Positions 15,653 to 25,033 of a stretch of 64,000 nucleotides of DNA are shown piece by piece. Positions within the stretch are counted from its first letter, which is position 1, and each line of letters opens with the position of its first letter. The stretch lies in the NCBI GenBank assembly GCA_963728825.1, contig CAVSLA010000005.1:62001-126000 (forward strand). Direction: 5' to 3'. Position numbers and translations under genes: made by a program. Under the pieces are notes generated by a model. That model was not told where the DNA came from. It made no database searches and worked only from the letters and a program-made list of their open reading frames with translations. Origin of the DNA: CAVREM01 sp963728825. GTDB taxonomy: Bacteria > Acidobacteriota > Vicinamibacteria > Vicinamibacterales > CAVVIG01.

Positions 15653-16366
15653 ATGACAAGCGGGCTGTTGCGTTCGAGGGGACTGGCAATCTGGGCGTGT
15701 CTCGGCCTCGTGTCGTCGGCCGCGCTGGCGTTCTCTGCAACCTTTGCGGCCACTGCGTCCGCCTCGGGCGCCGCCGTCGGTGCAATCCGCGGCCGCGTGG
15801 ACGTCCGCCGTTCGCCGATGGCGCCTACCCGTCGGCCGTCGGTCGCGTCGCTCGGCGCGCCGGTCGAGACGGCACGGGCCGAGCGGCCGCAGTCGGTGGT
15901 CTACCTTGAATCGGCGCCGCGCGGCGCTTTCGAGCAGGTCGAGCCGGGACGCGCCGTCATGGACCAGCGCAACGAGACCTTCGTGCCGCACGTCCTCGCC
16001 GTCACCGCCGGCACGGTTGTCGAGTTTCCGAACAGCGATCGCATCTATCACAACGTCTTTTCGCTGTCGAAAGTCGCACGCTTCGACCTGGGCCGCTACG
16101 AGGCCGGACACTCCAAGTCGGTGCGCTTCGATCGCCCCGGCGTCGTCCGGGTCTTCTGCGAAATCCACTCGCACATGAACGCCTTCGTGCTGGTGTTCAG
16201 CCATCCATTCTTCGCCAGGACCGATGGGGACGGACGCTACCGGATCGACAACGTCCCGCCTGGCACCTACAGCCTGGTCGCGTGGAGCGAGGGCCTGTCG
16301 TCAGAGCCGCGCGCCGTGACGGTGCCGGACGGCGGCACGACCGAGGTGGACTTCACGTTTCGATGA
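15653..16366 (+). CDS. Exported cupredoxin-like protein with a carboxypeptidase-regulatory-like domain
   Basis: A 237-residue exported protein. The ATG at 15653 has GGAAGGA 3 nt upstream and directly precedes a signal peptide (AIWACLGLVSSAALAFSATFAA). A plastocyanin-like domain covers about residues 75-180. Its copper ligand pattern is visible: H in SDRIYHNVFS, then C, H and M in RVFCEIHSHMNAFV. The last 50 residues (GDGRYRIDNVPPGTYSLVAW) are a CarboxypepD-reg-like beta sandwich. The family is often annotated as methylamine-utilisation-like. Its stop overlaps the histidine kinase start (ATGA), so it may form a signalling unit with the two-component system, possibly copper sensing or electron transfer. 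Confidence 0.75.
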   Translation: MTSGLLRSRGLAIWACLGLVSSAALAFSATFAATASASGAAVGAIRGRVDVRRSPMAPTRRPSVASLGAPVETARAERPQSVVYLESAPRGAFEQVEPGRAVMDQRNETFVPHVLAVTAGTVVEFPNSDRIYHNVFSLSKVARFDLGRYEAGHSKSVRFDRPGVVRVFCEIHSHMNAFVLVFSHPFFARTDGDGRYRIDNVPPGTYSLVAWSEGLSSEPRAVTVPDGGTTEVDFTFR

Positions 16367-18183
16367 CGTTGCCCTCTTCGCTCCGCAGCCGCATCTTCCT
16401 GACGAGCGCGCTTCTCGCCGTGCTGTCGGTCGGCGCGGCCGTCTATCTGGTGAGCGCCACCGTCATCCGTGAGGCGGAAAACGGCCTGCACCGCGAGATG
16501 ACGGCGACCGGCGGGATCTTCAACGAGTTGCGCACGACCCGCGCCCAGACGTTCACTAACATGGCGCGGCTGATCGCCGATGCGCCGCAGGTCAAGGCGG
16601 CCGTCGACACCGACGATCCGCCGACGGTGCAGGACGTCGCCAGCTACTATCAGAAGCAGCTCGACTCGAACATCCTGCTGATCACCAATCGCAGCGGGCG
16701 CGTCCTCGCCACGGTCGGCCTCGCGCCGCCGGTCGTCTCGGTGATCGCCAGCCTGCCGGCGGTCAAGGACGCCGCCGCCGGAGGGGAGAGTTTCAGCCTC
16801 GTCCCGCTGCCGGACGGCATGCTGCAACTCGTCACGGTGCCGATCCTGATCGGCCTCGAGAACCCGCAGATCCTCGGCACGCTGAGCGTCGGCTTTCGAT
16901 TCGATCACGCGCTGGCCACGCAGTTGAAGGAGATCACCGGCAGCGAAGTGGCGTTCGGCATGAACGGGCAGATCCTGGCGACGACGCTGCCCCTGGAAGA
17001 CCGGCCGGCGCTGGTGGAGCTGCTGCGCCGCGCCGAGGACTCTCGCAACGTCACGCTCCGGACCGAAGAGTACGTGGCACTGCCGGTGCCGCTTTCGTCG
17101 GCACCGCCCGGCAGCAACCTGGCCGCCGGACCGGTGGCGCTGATCCTGCGTTCGCGCACCGAGCAGCTGCGCTTCCTGCGGGCGATCCGCGCCGAGCTGG
17201 CGATCACCGCCGTCGTCGCCGCGGGGCTGGCGATGCTGCTCTCCTTTGCGGTCGCGCGCACCATCACCCGGCCGCTGGCGGCGATCACCGACGTGATGCG
17301 CGAGGTCGCGGCGACCGGCGATCTGACGCGCAAGATCGTGCTGCGCGGGCACCGCGACGATGAAGACGCCCTGCTGCTGGCGAGGACGTTCAATACGCTG
17401 ACCGACTCGATCGCCCGCTTCCAGCGCGAGGTGTCGCAGAAGGAGCGGCTGTCATCGCTCGGGCGCCTGTCGACGGTCATCGCTCACGAGGTCAGGAACC
17501 CGCTGATGATCATCAAGGCGGCGCTGCACACCATGCGCCAGCGCGACCCGAGCGCTGAGGCGGTGCGCGAGGCGGCGGCCGACATCGACGGCGAGGTCGC
17601 CCGATTGAACCGCATCGTCAACGAAGTGCTCGACTTCGCCCGCCCGATCCAATTCGAGCTGGCGCCGACCGATGTCAACGCGCTCTGCCGGGAGTCGGCC
17701 GCGGCGGCGGCCGCCGGCCCGGGTCCGTCTCTTCAGCTCGACCTGACCGCGGCGCTGCCGGTCATCTCGACCGACGCCGAGCGGCTGCGGCTGACGCTGA
17801 TCAACCTGCTGGTGAACGCCCGGCAGGCGATCGAGGCCGATGGTGCCGACGGACCGCGCGTCTTCCTGTCGACCCGCGCCGCCCCCGGACACATTTCGAT
17901 CGTCGTCGCCGACACCGGCAGCGGCATCGCCGGAGCGGATTTGTCCCGGGTCTTCGATCCGTACTTCACGACCAAGCGCGGCGGCACCGGCCTCGGCCTG
18001 CCGATCGCCAGGAACATCGTCGAGGGTCTGGGAGGCTCGATCGTCGTGGCGAGCGCGCCGGGCCGCGGCACCGAGATCCGGATCGAATCTGCCCTGTCAG
18101 CCGCCGGCCGCTGCGGCCGAGCCGCTCGAGAATGCGCGCGCCAGCCGGCGCGGGGCGGCGGCCAGGCTCGCCATTCAGCGCTG

Positions 18184-18184
<1 letters not shown>
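16363..18184 (+). CDS. NtrB-like sensor histidine kinase (frameshift near its end)
   Basis: Membrane sensor kinase of about 606 residues. It has a first helix at about 12-34 (IFLTSALLAVLSVGAAVYLVSA), a periplasmic sensor of about 230 residues, a second helix (ITAVVAAGLAMLLSFAVART), HAMP, HisKA with phospho-acceptor H375 (STVIAHEVRNPLMIIK) and HATPase with N box INLLVNARQAI and GTGLGLPIARNIVEGLGG. In the sequence as given the frame runs on into the response regulator as one 1062-residue protein. However, removing a T at about 18089 makes it end LPCQPPAAAAEP...RLAIQR-stop at 18184, exactly overlapping (TGATG) a regulator ATG. I therefore read two genes, joined by a probable one-base insertion. 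Confidence 0.8.
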
Positions 18185-19548
<1,364 letters not shown>

Positions 19549-19676
19549 CGCTCGACGTAATGTCTTACCTTGACGGTAACCAATCCGGCCGGGACGGCTG
19601 GTGGGGCTGGCCGGGCAGGACGGGTTCGACTGCAATCCTCCAGCCTTCCGGCCCCCTCCCGCCCTCCCCGCCGGCC

Positions 19677-19692
19677 GGGCATTTCGTTTGCT
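19677..19692 (+). promoter_or_regulatory. Sigma-54 promoter ahead of the DUF5777 barrel gene
   Basis: GGGCAT-N5-TTGCT fits the -24/-12 consensus TGGCAC-N5-TTGCW with invariant GG and GC exactly 10 bp apart. The predicted start site (about 19703) falls just before the ribosome site AAAGGAG (19706-19712). The neighbouring gene encodes a GAFTGA-containing activator, which supports function. The 169-bp gap upstream also holds GC-rich direct repeats (GGCTGGTGGGGCTGGCC) that might bind the activator. Confidence 0.65.
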
Positions 19693-19717
19693 GTGCCCGA
19701 ACACCAAAGGAGCAACC

Positions 19718-20533
19718 GTGATCCGTACATCGACTCGACTTGCGCTCGCCCTGGTCGCCCTGCTCTTCGCCTCACCGCTGTTCGCTCAGGACGACGATGC
19801 GGTCCTGAGCATCGCGCAGCCGGACTTCACGCTCGTCAACCTGCCGACCTCGCTGCGGCTGCCCGTGCTGCGCTCGGCATTCCGCGTCACGCACCGCTTC
19901 ACGCGTCCGCTCAAATGCGACGATTGCGAGGACAACGTGTTCGAGGACCTGTTCGGCCTCGACGAGGGGGCGGCCATCGGCCTCGAAGTACGGCTCGGGC
20001 TGGTGCCGGGCGGCCAGGTCGCCCTGCACCGCGCGCGCATCGACAAGACGATTCAGTTCCTCGGGCAGTACGGGCTCACCCGGCAGAGCGACACCATGCC
20101 GCTCGACATCTCGGCGCTGGTCACCATCGAAGGCACCGACAACTTCCGCGATGAGTACTCCCCGACCTTCGGCTTGATCGTCACGAGGCTGCTCGGCGAT
20201 CGTGGAACGGTACACCTCGAGCCGATGTTCGTCGCCAACAGCAATCTCTTCGACCCGGACATCGAGGATGACGAGACGTTCATGCTCGGGCTCGGCAGCC
20301 GGCTCCGGATCAGGCCGACGGTGTATCTGGTCGGCGAGCTGACGCCGCGCCTGTCCGGCTACAAGCCAGGCACGACGCTCGGCAGCTTCGCGATCGAGAA
20401 GCGCGCCGGCGGGCACACCTTTCAACTGAATTTCTCGAACTATTTCGGCACCACGATGCGGCAGATCGCGCAGGGCGCCTTGAACGGCGACCAGTGGTAC
20501 CTGGGGTTCAACATCTCCCGGAAGTTCTTTTAA
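19718..20533 (+). CDS. DUF5777-family outer-membrane beta-barrel protein
   Basis: A 271-residue protein with a signal peptide (ALALVALLFASPLFAQ). The mature domain matches the DUF5777 beta-barrel type: TLVNLPTSLRLPVLRSAFRV, HRFTRPL, alternating strands and a C-terminal WYLGFNISRKFF with terminal phenylalanine. C66 and C69 (KCDDCED) could form a loop disulfide. The GTG at 19718 is preceded by AAAGGAG at good spacing, and the signal peptide begins there. It lies behind a sigma-54 promoter and the NtrC-like gene, and before a cupredoxin-like lipoprotein, so the three probably act in one response. The exact role is unknown. Confidence 0.8.
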   Translation: MIRTSTRLALALVALLFASPLFAQDDDAVLSIAQPDFTLVNLPTSLRLPVLRSAFRVTHRFTRPLKCDDCEDNVFEDLFGLDEGAAIGLEVRLGLVPGGQVALHRARIDKTIQFLGQYGLTRQSDTMPLDISALVTIEGTDNFRDEYSPTFGLIVTRLLGDRGTVHLEPMFVANSNLFDPDIEDDETFMLGLGSRLRIRPTVYLVGELTPRLSGYKPGTTLGSFAIEKRAGGHTFQLNFSNYFGTTMRQIAQGALNGDQWYLGFNISRKFF

Positions 20534-20557
20534 CGGCGGAGCCTCGCGCTCGGTCTC

Positions 20558-20956
20558 ATGGACATGCGCAAACCGGGCCGGGTCATCAGGCAGGGGGCGG
20601 CAGCGGTGCTGATCGCTGCCGCTGTCGCCGCCTGCAATCAGCAGTCGCCCGCTGAACCGTCCGAGCCCGGCTGCGCCACCATCACCATCCAGAACAACGT
20701 GGTCAGTCCCAAGCACGTGACCGTGGCGCCCGGCTGTCGCGTGACGTTCGTGTCAAACGACAACGATCGTCATGACATGGTGTCGGACCCGCACCCGGAG
20801 CACACCGACTGCCCGCCGATCAACTCGGTGGGCGTCCTCAATCGCAGCGGCCAGAGCCGCCAGACCGGAAACCTGATTAGTCCAGGGGTGTGCGGTTTCC
20901 ACGATCACGAACACGATTCGATCGAGGGGCTCAGAGGGACGATCACCATCAAGTGA
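20558..20956 (+). CDS. Cupredoxin-like lipoprotein
   Basis: A 132-residue exported protein with a lipobox (AAAVAACNQQ, cysteine about 27) that should be lipidated. The mature part is a plastocyanin-like sandwich: CATITIQNNVVSPKHVTVAPGCRVTFVSND, then HDMVSDPHPEHTDCPP and VCGFHDHEHDSIEGLRGTITI. Several histidines and cysteines could bind copper, but the classical C-x-H-x-M end is altered to CGFHDH, so the metal site may differ or be lost. It starts 25 bp after the DUF5777 barrel gene, probably in the same transcript. Confidence 0.75.
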   Translation: MDMRKPGRVIRQGAAAVLIAAAVAACNQQSPAEPSEPGCATITIQNNVVSPKHVTVAPGCRVTFVSNDNDRHDMVSDPHPEHTDCPPINSVGVLNRSGQSRQTGNLISPGVCGFHDHEHDSIEGLRGTITIK

Positions 20957-20998
20957 AGCTGAGGAGCTGAAAACGTTCCTCAGTTCCTCAGTCGGGTC
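20952..20998. repeat. TTCCTCAG repeat and inverted repeat between convergent genes
   Basis: CTGAGGA (about 20961-20967) and two copies of TTCCTCAG (about 20976-20990) form an inverted repeat around CTGAAAACG in the gap between the lipoprotein and the convergent desaturase. It may act as a bidirectional terminator, though it lacks a T-tract. The unit fits the short-repeat spacer class of this window. Confidence 0.5.
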
Positions 20999-21795
20999 TA
21001 GGCTGCCGCCGCCGTCTCCTGATGACGGGCGCGCGCCAGACCGACGAAGCTCAGCGCACGGAAGTACCAGTAGCCGGGGTCGAGCTCGCCCTTGCGCATC
21101 GCGAAGCGCGGTGAGTTCTGGATGTGGTGATGGTTGTTGTGCAACGCCTCGCCGCAGGTGAGAATCGACCAGATCCGCCCCGGTAGATTGCGCGATGCAT
21201 CCGGCGTCTGGAAGTTGCGGTAGCCCCACCAGTGGCCGAGGCCGTTGATCACACCCGCGGCGAAGAATGGGATCCACGCCATCTCGAACAGCCACATCGC
21301 CACGCCCCACGTGCCGAACAGCCACAAGTTGGTGACGAGCGTGAAGACCGGCCCGCCGATCGCCAGCGGCGTATAGATCCGTCGATCCATGAAGTCGTCA
21401 GGGGTGCCCTTGCCGAACTGCTCGATCACCGCCGCGTTGTGGGCGGCGCGGTGATAGAGCCCGGTGCCGAGGAAGACCACGCGCCAGATGCCGTAGACGA
21501 TCGGACTATGGGGATCTTCAGCGGTTTCGACGTGCGCGTGATGGCAGCGATGGACCGCCACCCATTCCCGGGTCGGCATCGAGGTCCGCACCCAGAGCCA
21601 GAACCGCATGAAGTGAGCCACCGCCGGGTGGAAGGTGATGCTCCGGTGCGTCTGGCAGCGATGCAGATAGAGCGTGACGCACGCGGTCGTGACGTGCGTG
21701 TCGAGGAGCGCGATGATCGCGTAGCTCCACACCGGCAGGTGCGGCCATATCGCGTGTGCGTTGATCCACGCGCCGAGGTCGGGCATCGATGTCAT
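20998..21795 (-). CDS. Fatty acid (acyl-CoA/delta-9) desaturase
   Basis: A 265-residue membrane di-iron desaturase. The three histidine boxes are present: HRCQTH, HRCHHAH and HNNHHH. Hydrophobic helices flank them (SYAIIALLDTHVTTACVTLYL, IYTPLAIGGPVFTLVTNLWLFG). These enzymes use oxygen and electrons from a ferredoxin or cytochrome to place a double bond in acyl chains. The protein is shorter than many acyl-CoA desaturases because cytochrome-b5 and long tails are absent. It starts 6 nt after the ferritin stop, so both genes form one operon. Two ATG codons 9 nt apart leave the start slightly open. Confidence 0.88.
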   Translation of the reverse strand: MTSMPDLGAWINAHAIWPHLPVWSYAIIALLDTHVTTACVTLYLHRCQTHRSITFHPAVAHFMRFWLWVRTSMPTREWVAVHRCHHAHVETAEDPHSPIVYGIWRVVFLGTGLYHRAAHNAAVIEQFGKGTPDDFMDRRIYTPLAIGGPVFTLVTNLWLFGTWGVAMWLFEMAWIPFFAAGVINGLGHWWGYRNFQTPDASRNLPGRIWSILTCGEALHNNHHHIQNSPRFAMRKGELDPGYWYFRALSFVGLARARHQETAAAA

Positions 21796-21801
21796 GAATA
21801 T

Positions 21802-22302
21802 TCAGTGTTGATTGGCGGTGGACCGGGAGCCGAGTTCACGGTCGAGGTCGAGCAGCGATCCGGGATCGTCGCCGACCAGGCGGAATTTGGCGACCAGCTC
21901 ACGAGCGGTCTTCTCTTCTTCGACCTGCTCGGTGAGGAACCACTGCAGCTCGGTCATCTCGGCGAACGCCTTGTTCTTGAAGCAGAGCTCGTACAGCGCG
22001 TTGATCTGCGCCGTCACGTTCTCCTCCTGCTTGAGCGCGGTCTCGAAGATGTCGGCGAACGAATCGAACTCGCGGGTCGGCTGGGCGATCTGCAGCAGCT
22101 CGACCACGCCGTTCCTGGCGTGCACGAAGTCGAACAGCTTCATGCCATGTCCGTATTCCTCGGCACTCTGCGCTTTGAGCCAGTTCGCCGCGCCGGTGAA
22201 CTTCTCCCGCTCGCAGAACGCCGCCATCGCCAGGTATTGATACCAGGCGCCAAACTCCGAATTGATCTGTACGTTGATGGCATGAAGCACGTCAGCATGC
22301 AT
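21802..22302 (-). CDS. Ferritin (FtnA-like, non-heme)
   Basis: A 166-residue bacterial ferritin for iron storage and oxidation. The ferroxidase centre is visible as E17 in NSEFGAWYQYLAM, E50 and H53 in QSAEEYGHGMK, E94 in LKQEENVTAQIN and QWFLTEQVEEEK. Length and the four-helix pattern match FtnA, not haem-binding bacterioferritin. A strong GAGGAGC ribosome site precedes the ATG. A perfect 6-3-6 inverted repeat lies 19 bp upstream and may be an operator. Co-transcription with an iron-dependent desaturase is plausible. Confidence 0.92.
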   Translation of the reverse strand: MHADVLHAINVQINSEFGAWYQYLAMAAFCEREKFTGAANWLKAQSAEEYGHGMKLFDFVHARNGVVELLQIAQPTREFDSFADIFETALKQEENVTAQINALYELCFKNKAFAEMTELQWFLTEQVEEEKTARELVAKFRLVGDDPGSLLDLDRELGSRSTANQH

Positions 22303-22320
22303 CGAGCAGCTCCTCTAAAC

Positions 22321-22335
22321 TGAGACCTTGTCTCA
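22321..22335. promoter_or_regulatory. Perfect inverted repeat upstream of ferritin
   Basis: TGAGAC-ctt-GTCTCA is a perfect 6-3-6 palindrome between the ferritin ribosome site and the upstream gene. Its position, 19 bp before the ATG, suits a repressor site. The responsible regulator is not known, and the sequence is unlike the classical Fur box. Confidence 0.4.
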
Positions 22336-22377
22336 ATTTGGAATCCTCCGAGGATACCAGATCGTACCGCTCCGTGC

Positions 22378-23673
22378 CTAGCGACCGAACGTCGTTCGTC
22401 GCACGCGAATCACCGAGTCGTCGGGCTGTCCGCTCGTCCAGGCGACAATGGTTGCGCTGGTCGCGATGGCGATCGCAGGATACACGCCGCTGTCGTCCGC
22501 GCTGTGCGGTGCGCGCTCGAAGCGCGGTGCCCCTGACCGGTCGAAGCGGCCACGAGCGAGCACGATGCGGCGCTGGCCTCCTTGCACTTCGTCCCAGGCG
22601 GCCAGCAGCGTGCCGTCCCGTGCAATCGCGAGCTGCGGATGATTCGCCTGCCCTTCGGCGGGGAGACGCGTGCGCGCGCTGAATCGTCGAGCGTCTGACG
22701 AAGAAGCGTGAAACAGCGCCTTGGTCGGCGACGCGTTGTCGTCGACGACCGTCGGCCACAGGACGTGCACGCGGCCGCTTTCGTCGGCCGCCATCGCCGG
22801 ACCATCGTCGGGACAGCCCTGCAGCATCCAGTGATCCTCGCTGACGCGGATCGGTTCGACTGGCGACGTGTTCGGCCCCTTGATCGTGGCGAAGGCGATG
22901 TCCCGGAAATTTTCCGCGTAGACATGGCGCCACGCCAGATGAATGTCACCGGTCTCGCTGTTGACCATCGCGGTCTTGCAGCAGTAGCAGACCCCTGACG
23001 TCAACGCGATCGGCTCAGCGGCTTCGTCGAGGGTCGACACGTAGAGATCCGAGAACTGCGCCATCGCCGCGCCGTCGGCTGCCGACCCGGCCCCTGCGCC
23101 GTGCCGGTGTGTCGTCTCGACCGATGCGTCGCGCTGCGCCAGGCGCCGATGATCGAGCCAGGCGACATGAACGGTCCCGTGCGGATCCACTTCGATGGTG
23201 TGCCAGCCTCGATTTCCAGGCGCGTCCGTACCGGCGACCGTGGTCGCCGGGCCGAACGTCATGCCGCCATCGGTCGACCGCGCCGTCCTGAGCACCGTGC
23301 CCGACGGACCCTTCGCGGTCCAGACCACGGCAAGCGCCGACGGTCCGGCCTTTCGAGGGATGAGCGCGACACGGGGCGGCTGTTCACCATTGATGCGCGC
23401 GTCGCCAGGCGTGTCGTTGACGCGTGACGGTGCGGAAAAGCTGCGGCCGCCATCGTGGCTGACCGCCGCGAACACATCGGTGCTGCCGCCAGGTTCGGCT
23501 GCCGACCAGGCAGCGGCCAGGACATCGCCGTCCGCAACCAGCGAGACGTTCGCGTTCGCACGGCCCGGCACCCCGAGGATCGTGACGGGCTCTACCGCCG
23601 ATCCGCAGCCCGACGTTACGAGGGCAAGGGCCAGTGCCGCTGCCAGCCGTCTTGGCTTGCTTAGAAACTCCAT
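22378..23673 (-). CDS. Sialidase-fold (BNR/Asp-box) lipoprotein
   Basis: A 431-residue exported protein. The ATG at 23673 directly precedes a lipoprotein signal peptide (LAAALALALVTSGCGS, cysteine about 23); longer readings upstream lack support. The mature part shows repeated Asp-box-like motifs of a six-bladed propeller (VSHDGGRSFSAPSRV, RSTDGGMTFGPATTV), plus SGVCYCCKTAMVNSETGDIHLAWRH. Such proteins are often annotated as exo-sialidases, but the arginine triad cannot be confirmed here, so the function may be binding only. It is separated from the ferritin gene by 75 bp. Confidence 0.75.
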   Translation of the reverse strand: MEFLSKPRRLAAALALALVTSGCGSAVEPVTILGVPGRANANVSLVADGDVLAAAWSAAEPGGSTDVFAAVSHDGGRSFSAPSRVNDTPGDARINGEQPPRVALIPRKAGPSALAVVWTAKGPSGTVLRTARSTDGGMTFGPATTVAGTDAPGNRGWHTIEVDPHGTVHVAWLDHRRLAQRDASVETTHRHGAGAGSAADGAAMAQFSDLYVSTLDEAAEPIALTSGVCYCCKTAMVNSETGDIHLAWRHVYAENFRDIAFATIKGPNTSPVEPIRVSEDHWMLQGCPDDGPAMAADESGRVHVLWPTVVDDNASPTKALFHASSSDARRFSARTRLPAEGQANHPQLAIARDGTLLAAWDEVQGGQRRIVLARGRFDRSGAPRFERAPHSADDSGVYPAIAIATSATIVAWTSGQPDDSVIRVRRTTFGR

Positions 23674-23780
23674 CTGACACGGTCGGTCGGGTGAGTGCGG
23701 TCGAGCATCGATGTGGCTCACCCAGCTTAACATCCTTCTTGACAGTGTTCGCGAAGGCACGTGACACTGGCGAGTTTGCA

Positions 23781-25019
23781 ATGTCCCTCGTGGCGTTGTC
23801 GGAAGTCCTCGGAGCGGCGGTTCGCGACGCCAGTGGCGCCGTCCGAGGACGGGTGCGTGAGATCGCCATCGCACCCCAGGACCACTCGACTCGTGTCGCC
23901 TATCTGATCGTCCGCACCCAGGACGGCGAGCGCACGCTGCCGCCGGAGTCGTTGAAGTCGTTCGGCCGGTCGGTCCGGGCCGGCACCGACCAGGCGCTCT
24001 GGGATCCCTACACGCCGTCCGACGGCCTGCTGCTGCTGAAGCGCGACCTGCTCGATCAGCAGATCATCGACGTGCATGGCCGGAAAGTGGTCCGCGTCAA
24101 CGACGTCGAGATCGACTCGACGCCGACCAACAACCACGTCGCGTTGAACGTCGTCGCCGTCGACGTCGGCGCGCGCGGTGCGATCCGGCGGCTCGGCATG
24201 GGCGTCGTGCCGTCGTTCACGCTGCGAGCCCTGCTGGAGAAGATCCCGCCGCGCGTCATCCCGTGGCAGTTCGTCGACCTGATCGAAACCGATCCGGCGC
24301 GCCGCGTGAAGCTGAAGATCGCCTATGAGGGGCTGTCCAGGCTTCACCCCGCCGACATCGCGGACATCGTCGAGGATCTGCCGCCCGCCGAGCGCGAGGC
24401 GGTGTTCGAAACGATCGACGAGGAAGTGGCGGCGGAAGCGCTCGAAGAAATCGACCCGCAGATCCAGGTCTCGATTCTGGAATCGCTCGACAGCAATCGC
24501 GCCGCCGACATCGTCGAGGAAATGGACCCGGACGCCGCCGCCGACCTGCTGGCCGACCTGCCGGGGGATCGATCGGGCCAGATCCTGAGCGAAATGGCGC
24601 CCGACGAGCGCCAGGAGGTCGCGCAGCTGCTCGAGTTCGGTGAGCGCACCGCCGCCGGGCGGATGACGACCGAGTTCATCGCCGTCTCTGAGACGTCCGT
24701 GGTCGATGACGCCATCGAAGCCCTCAAGAGCTTCGAAGGCGGCCGGGAAGCGGTCGCGACGATCTATCTCACCGGCGCCGGGAACAAGCTGGTGGGCGCC
24801 GTTCCGCTCGTCGCGATCGCCACCTCGTCGCCGGCCGTGCAGCTCTCGCTCTTGAGCGAGCCGTACATGGCCTGCGCGGCGGACACACCCGATGACGAAG
24901 TGGCGAACCTGTTCGACAAATACAACCTGATCACGCTCGCGGTGGTCGATGACGACGGCCGGATCGCCGGAATTATCACGGCCGACGATGTGATTGCGAT
25001 GCTCAGGCATCGCCACTGA
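23781..25019 (+). CDS. Soluble MgtE-N/CBS-domain protein with PRC-barrel-like N-terminus
   Basis: A 412-residue cytosolic protein without membrane helices. The N-terminal half has PRC-barrel-like beta segments (GAAVRDASGAVRGRVREIAI, DVHGRKVVRVNDVEI). The middle is an MgtE-N superhelix with repeated HPADIADIVEDLPPAEREAV and EEMDPDAAADLLADLPGD units. The C-terminus is a CBS pair (MTTEFIAVSETSVVDDAIEAL and YMACAADTPDDEVANLFDKY). It is the regulatory half of MgtE without the channel. It lies 14 bp before an Nramp-related transporter gene, so it probably senses Mg2+ or nucleotides and gates that partner. The ATG at 23781 is chosen from domain homology. Confidence 0.85.
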   Translation: MSLVALSEVLGAAVRDASGAVRGRVREIAIAPQDHSTRVAYLIVRTQDGERTLPPESLKSFGRSVRAGTDQALWDPYTPSDGLLLLKRDLLDQQIIDVHGRKVVRVNDVEIDSTPTNNHVALNVVAVDVGARGAIRRLGMGVVPSFTLRALLEKIPPRVIPWQFVDLIETDPARRVKLKIAYEGLSRLHPADIADIVEDLPPAEREAVFETIDEEVAAEALEEIDPQIQVSILESLDSNRAADIVEEMDPDAAADLLADLPGDRSGQILSEMAPDERQEVAQLLEFGERTAAGRMTTEFIAVSETSVVDDAIEALKSFEGGREAVATIYLTGAGNKLVGAVPLVAIATSSPAVQLSLLSEPYMACAADTPDDEVANLFDKYNLITLAVVDDDGRIAGIITADDVIAMLRHRH

Positions 25020-25033
25020 GCAGGCGACCGGCG

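Noticed and set aside
16282..16362. Upstream extension of the kinase into the cupredoxin gene
   Set aside because: The ATG at 16363 overlaps the preceding stop as ATGA and directly precedes the first membrane helix.
23674..23874. Upstream extension of the sialidase-fold protein (67 extra residues)
   Set aside because: The lipoprotein signal peptide starts at 23673, and the extension is antisense to the leader and start of the divergent MgtE-N gene.
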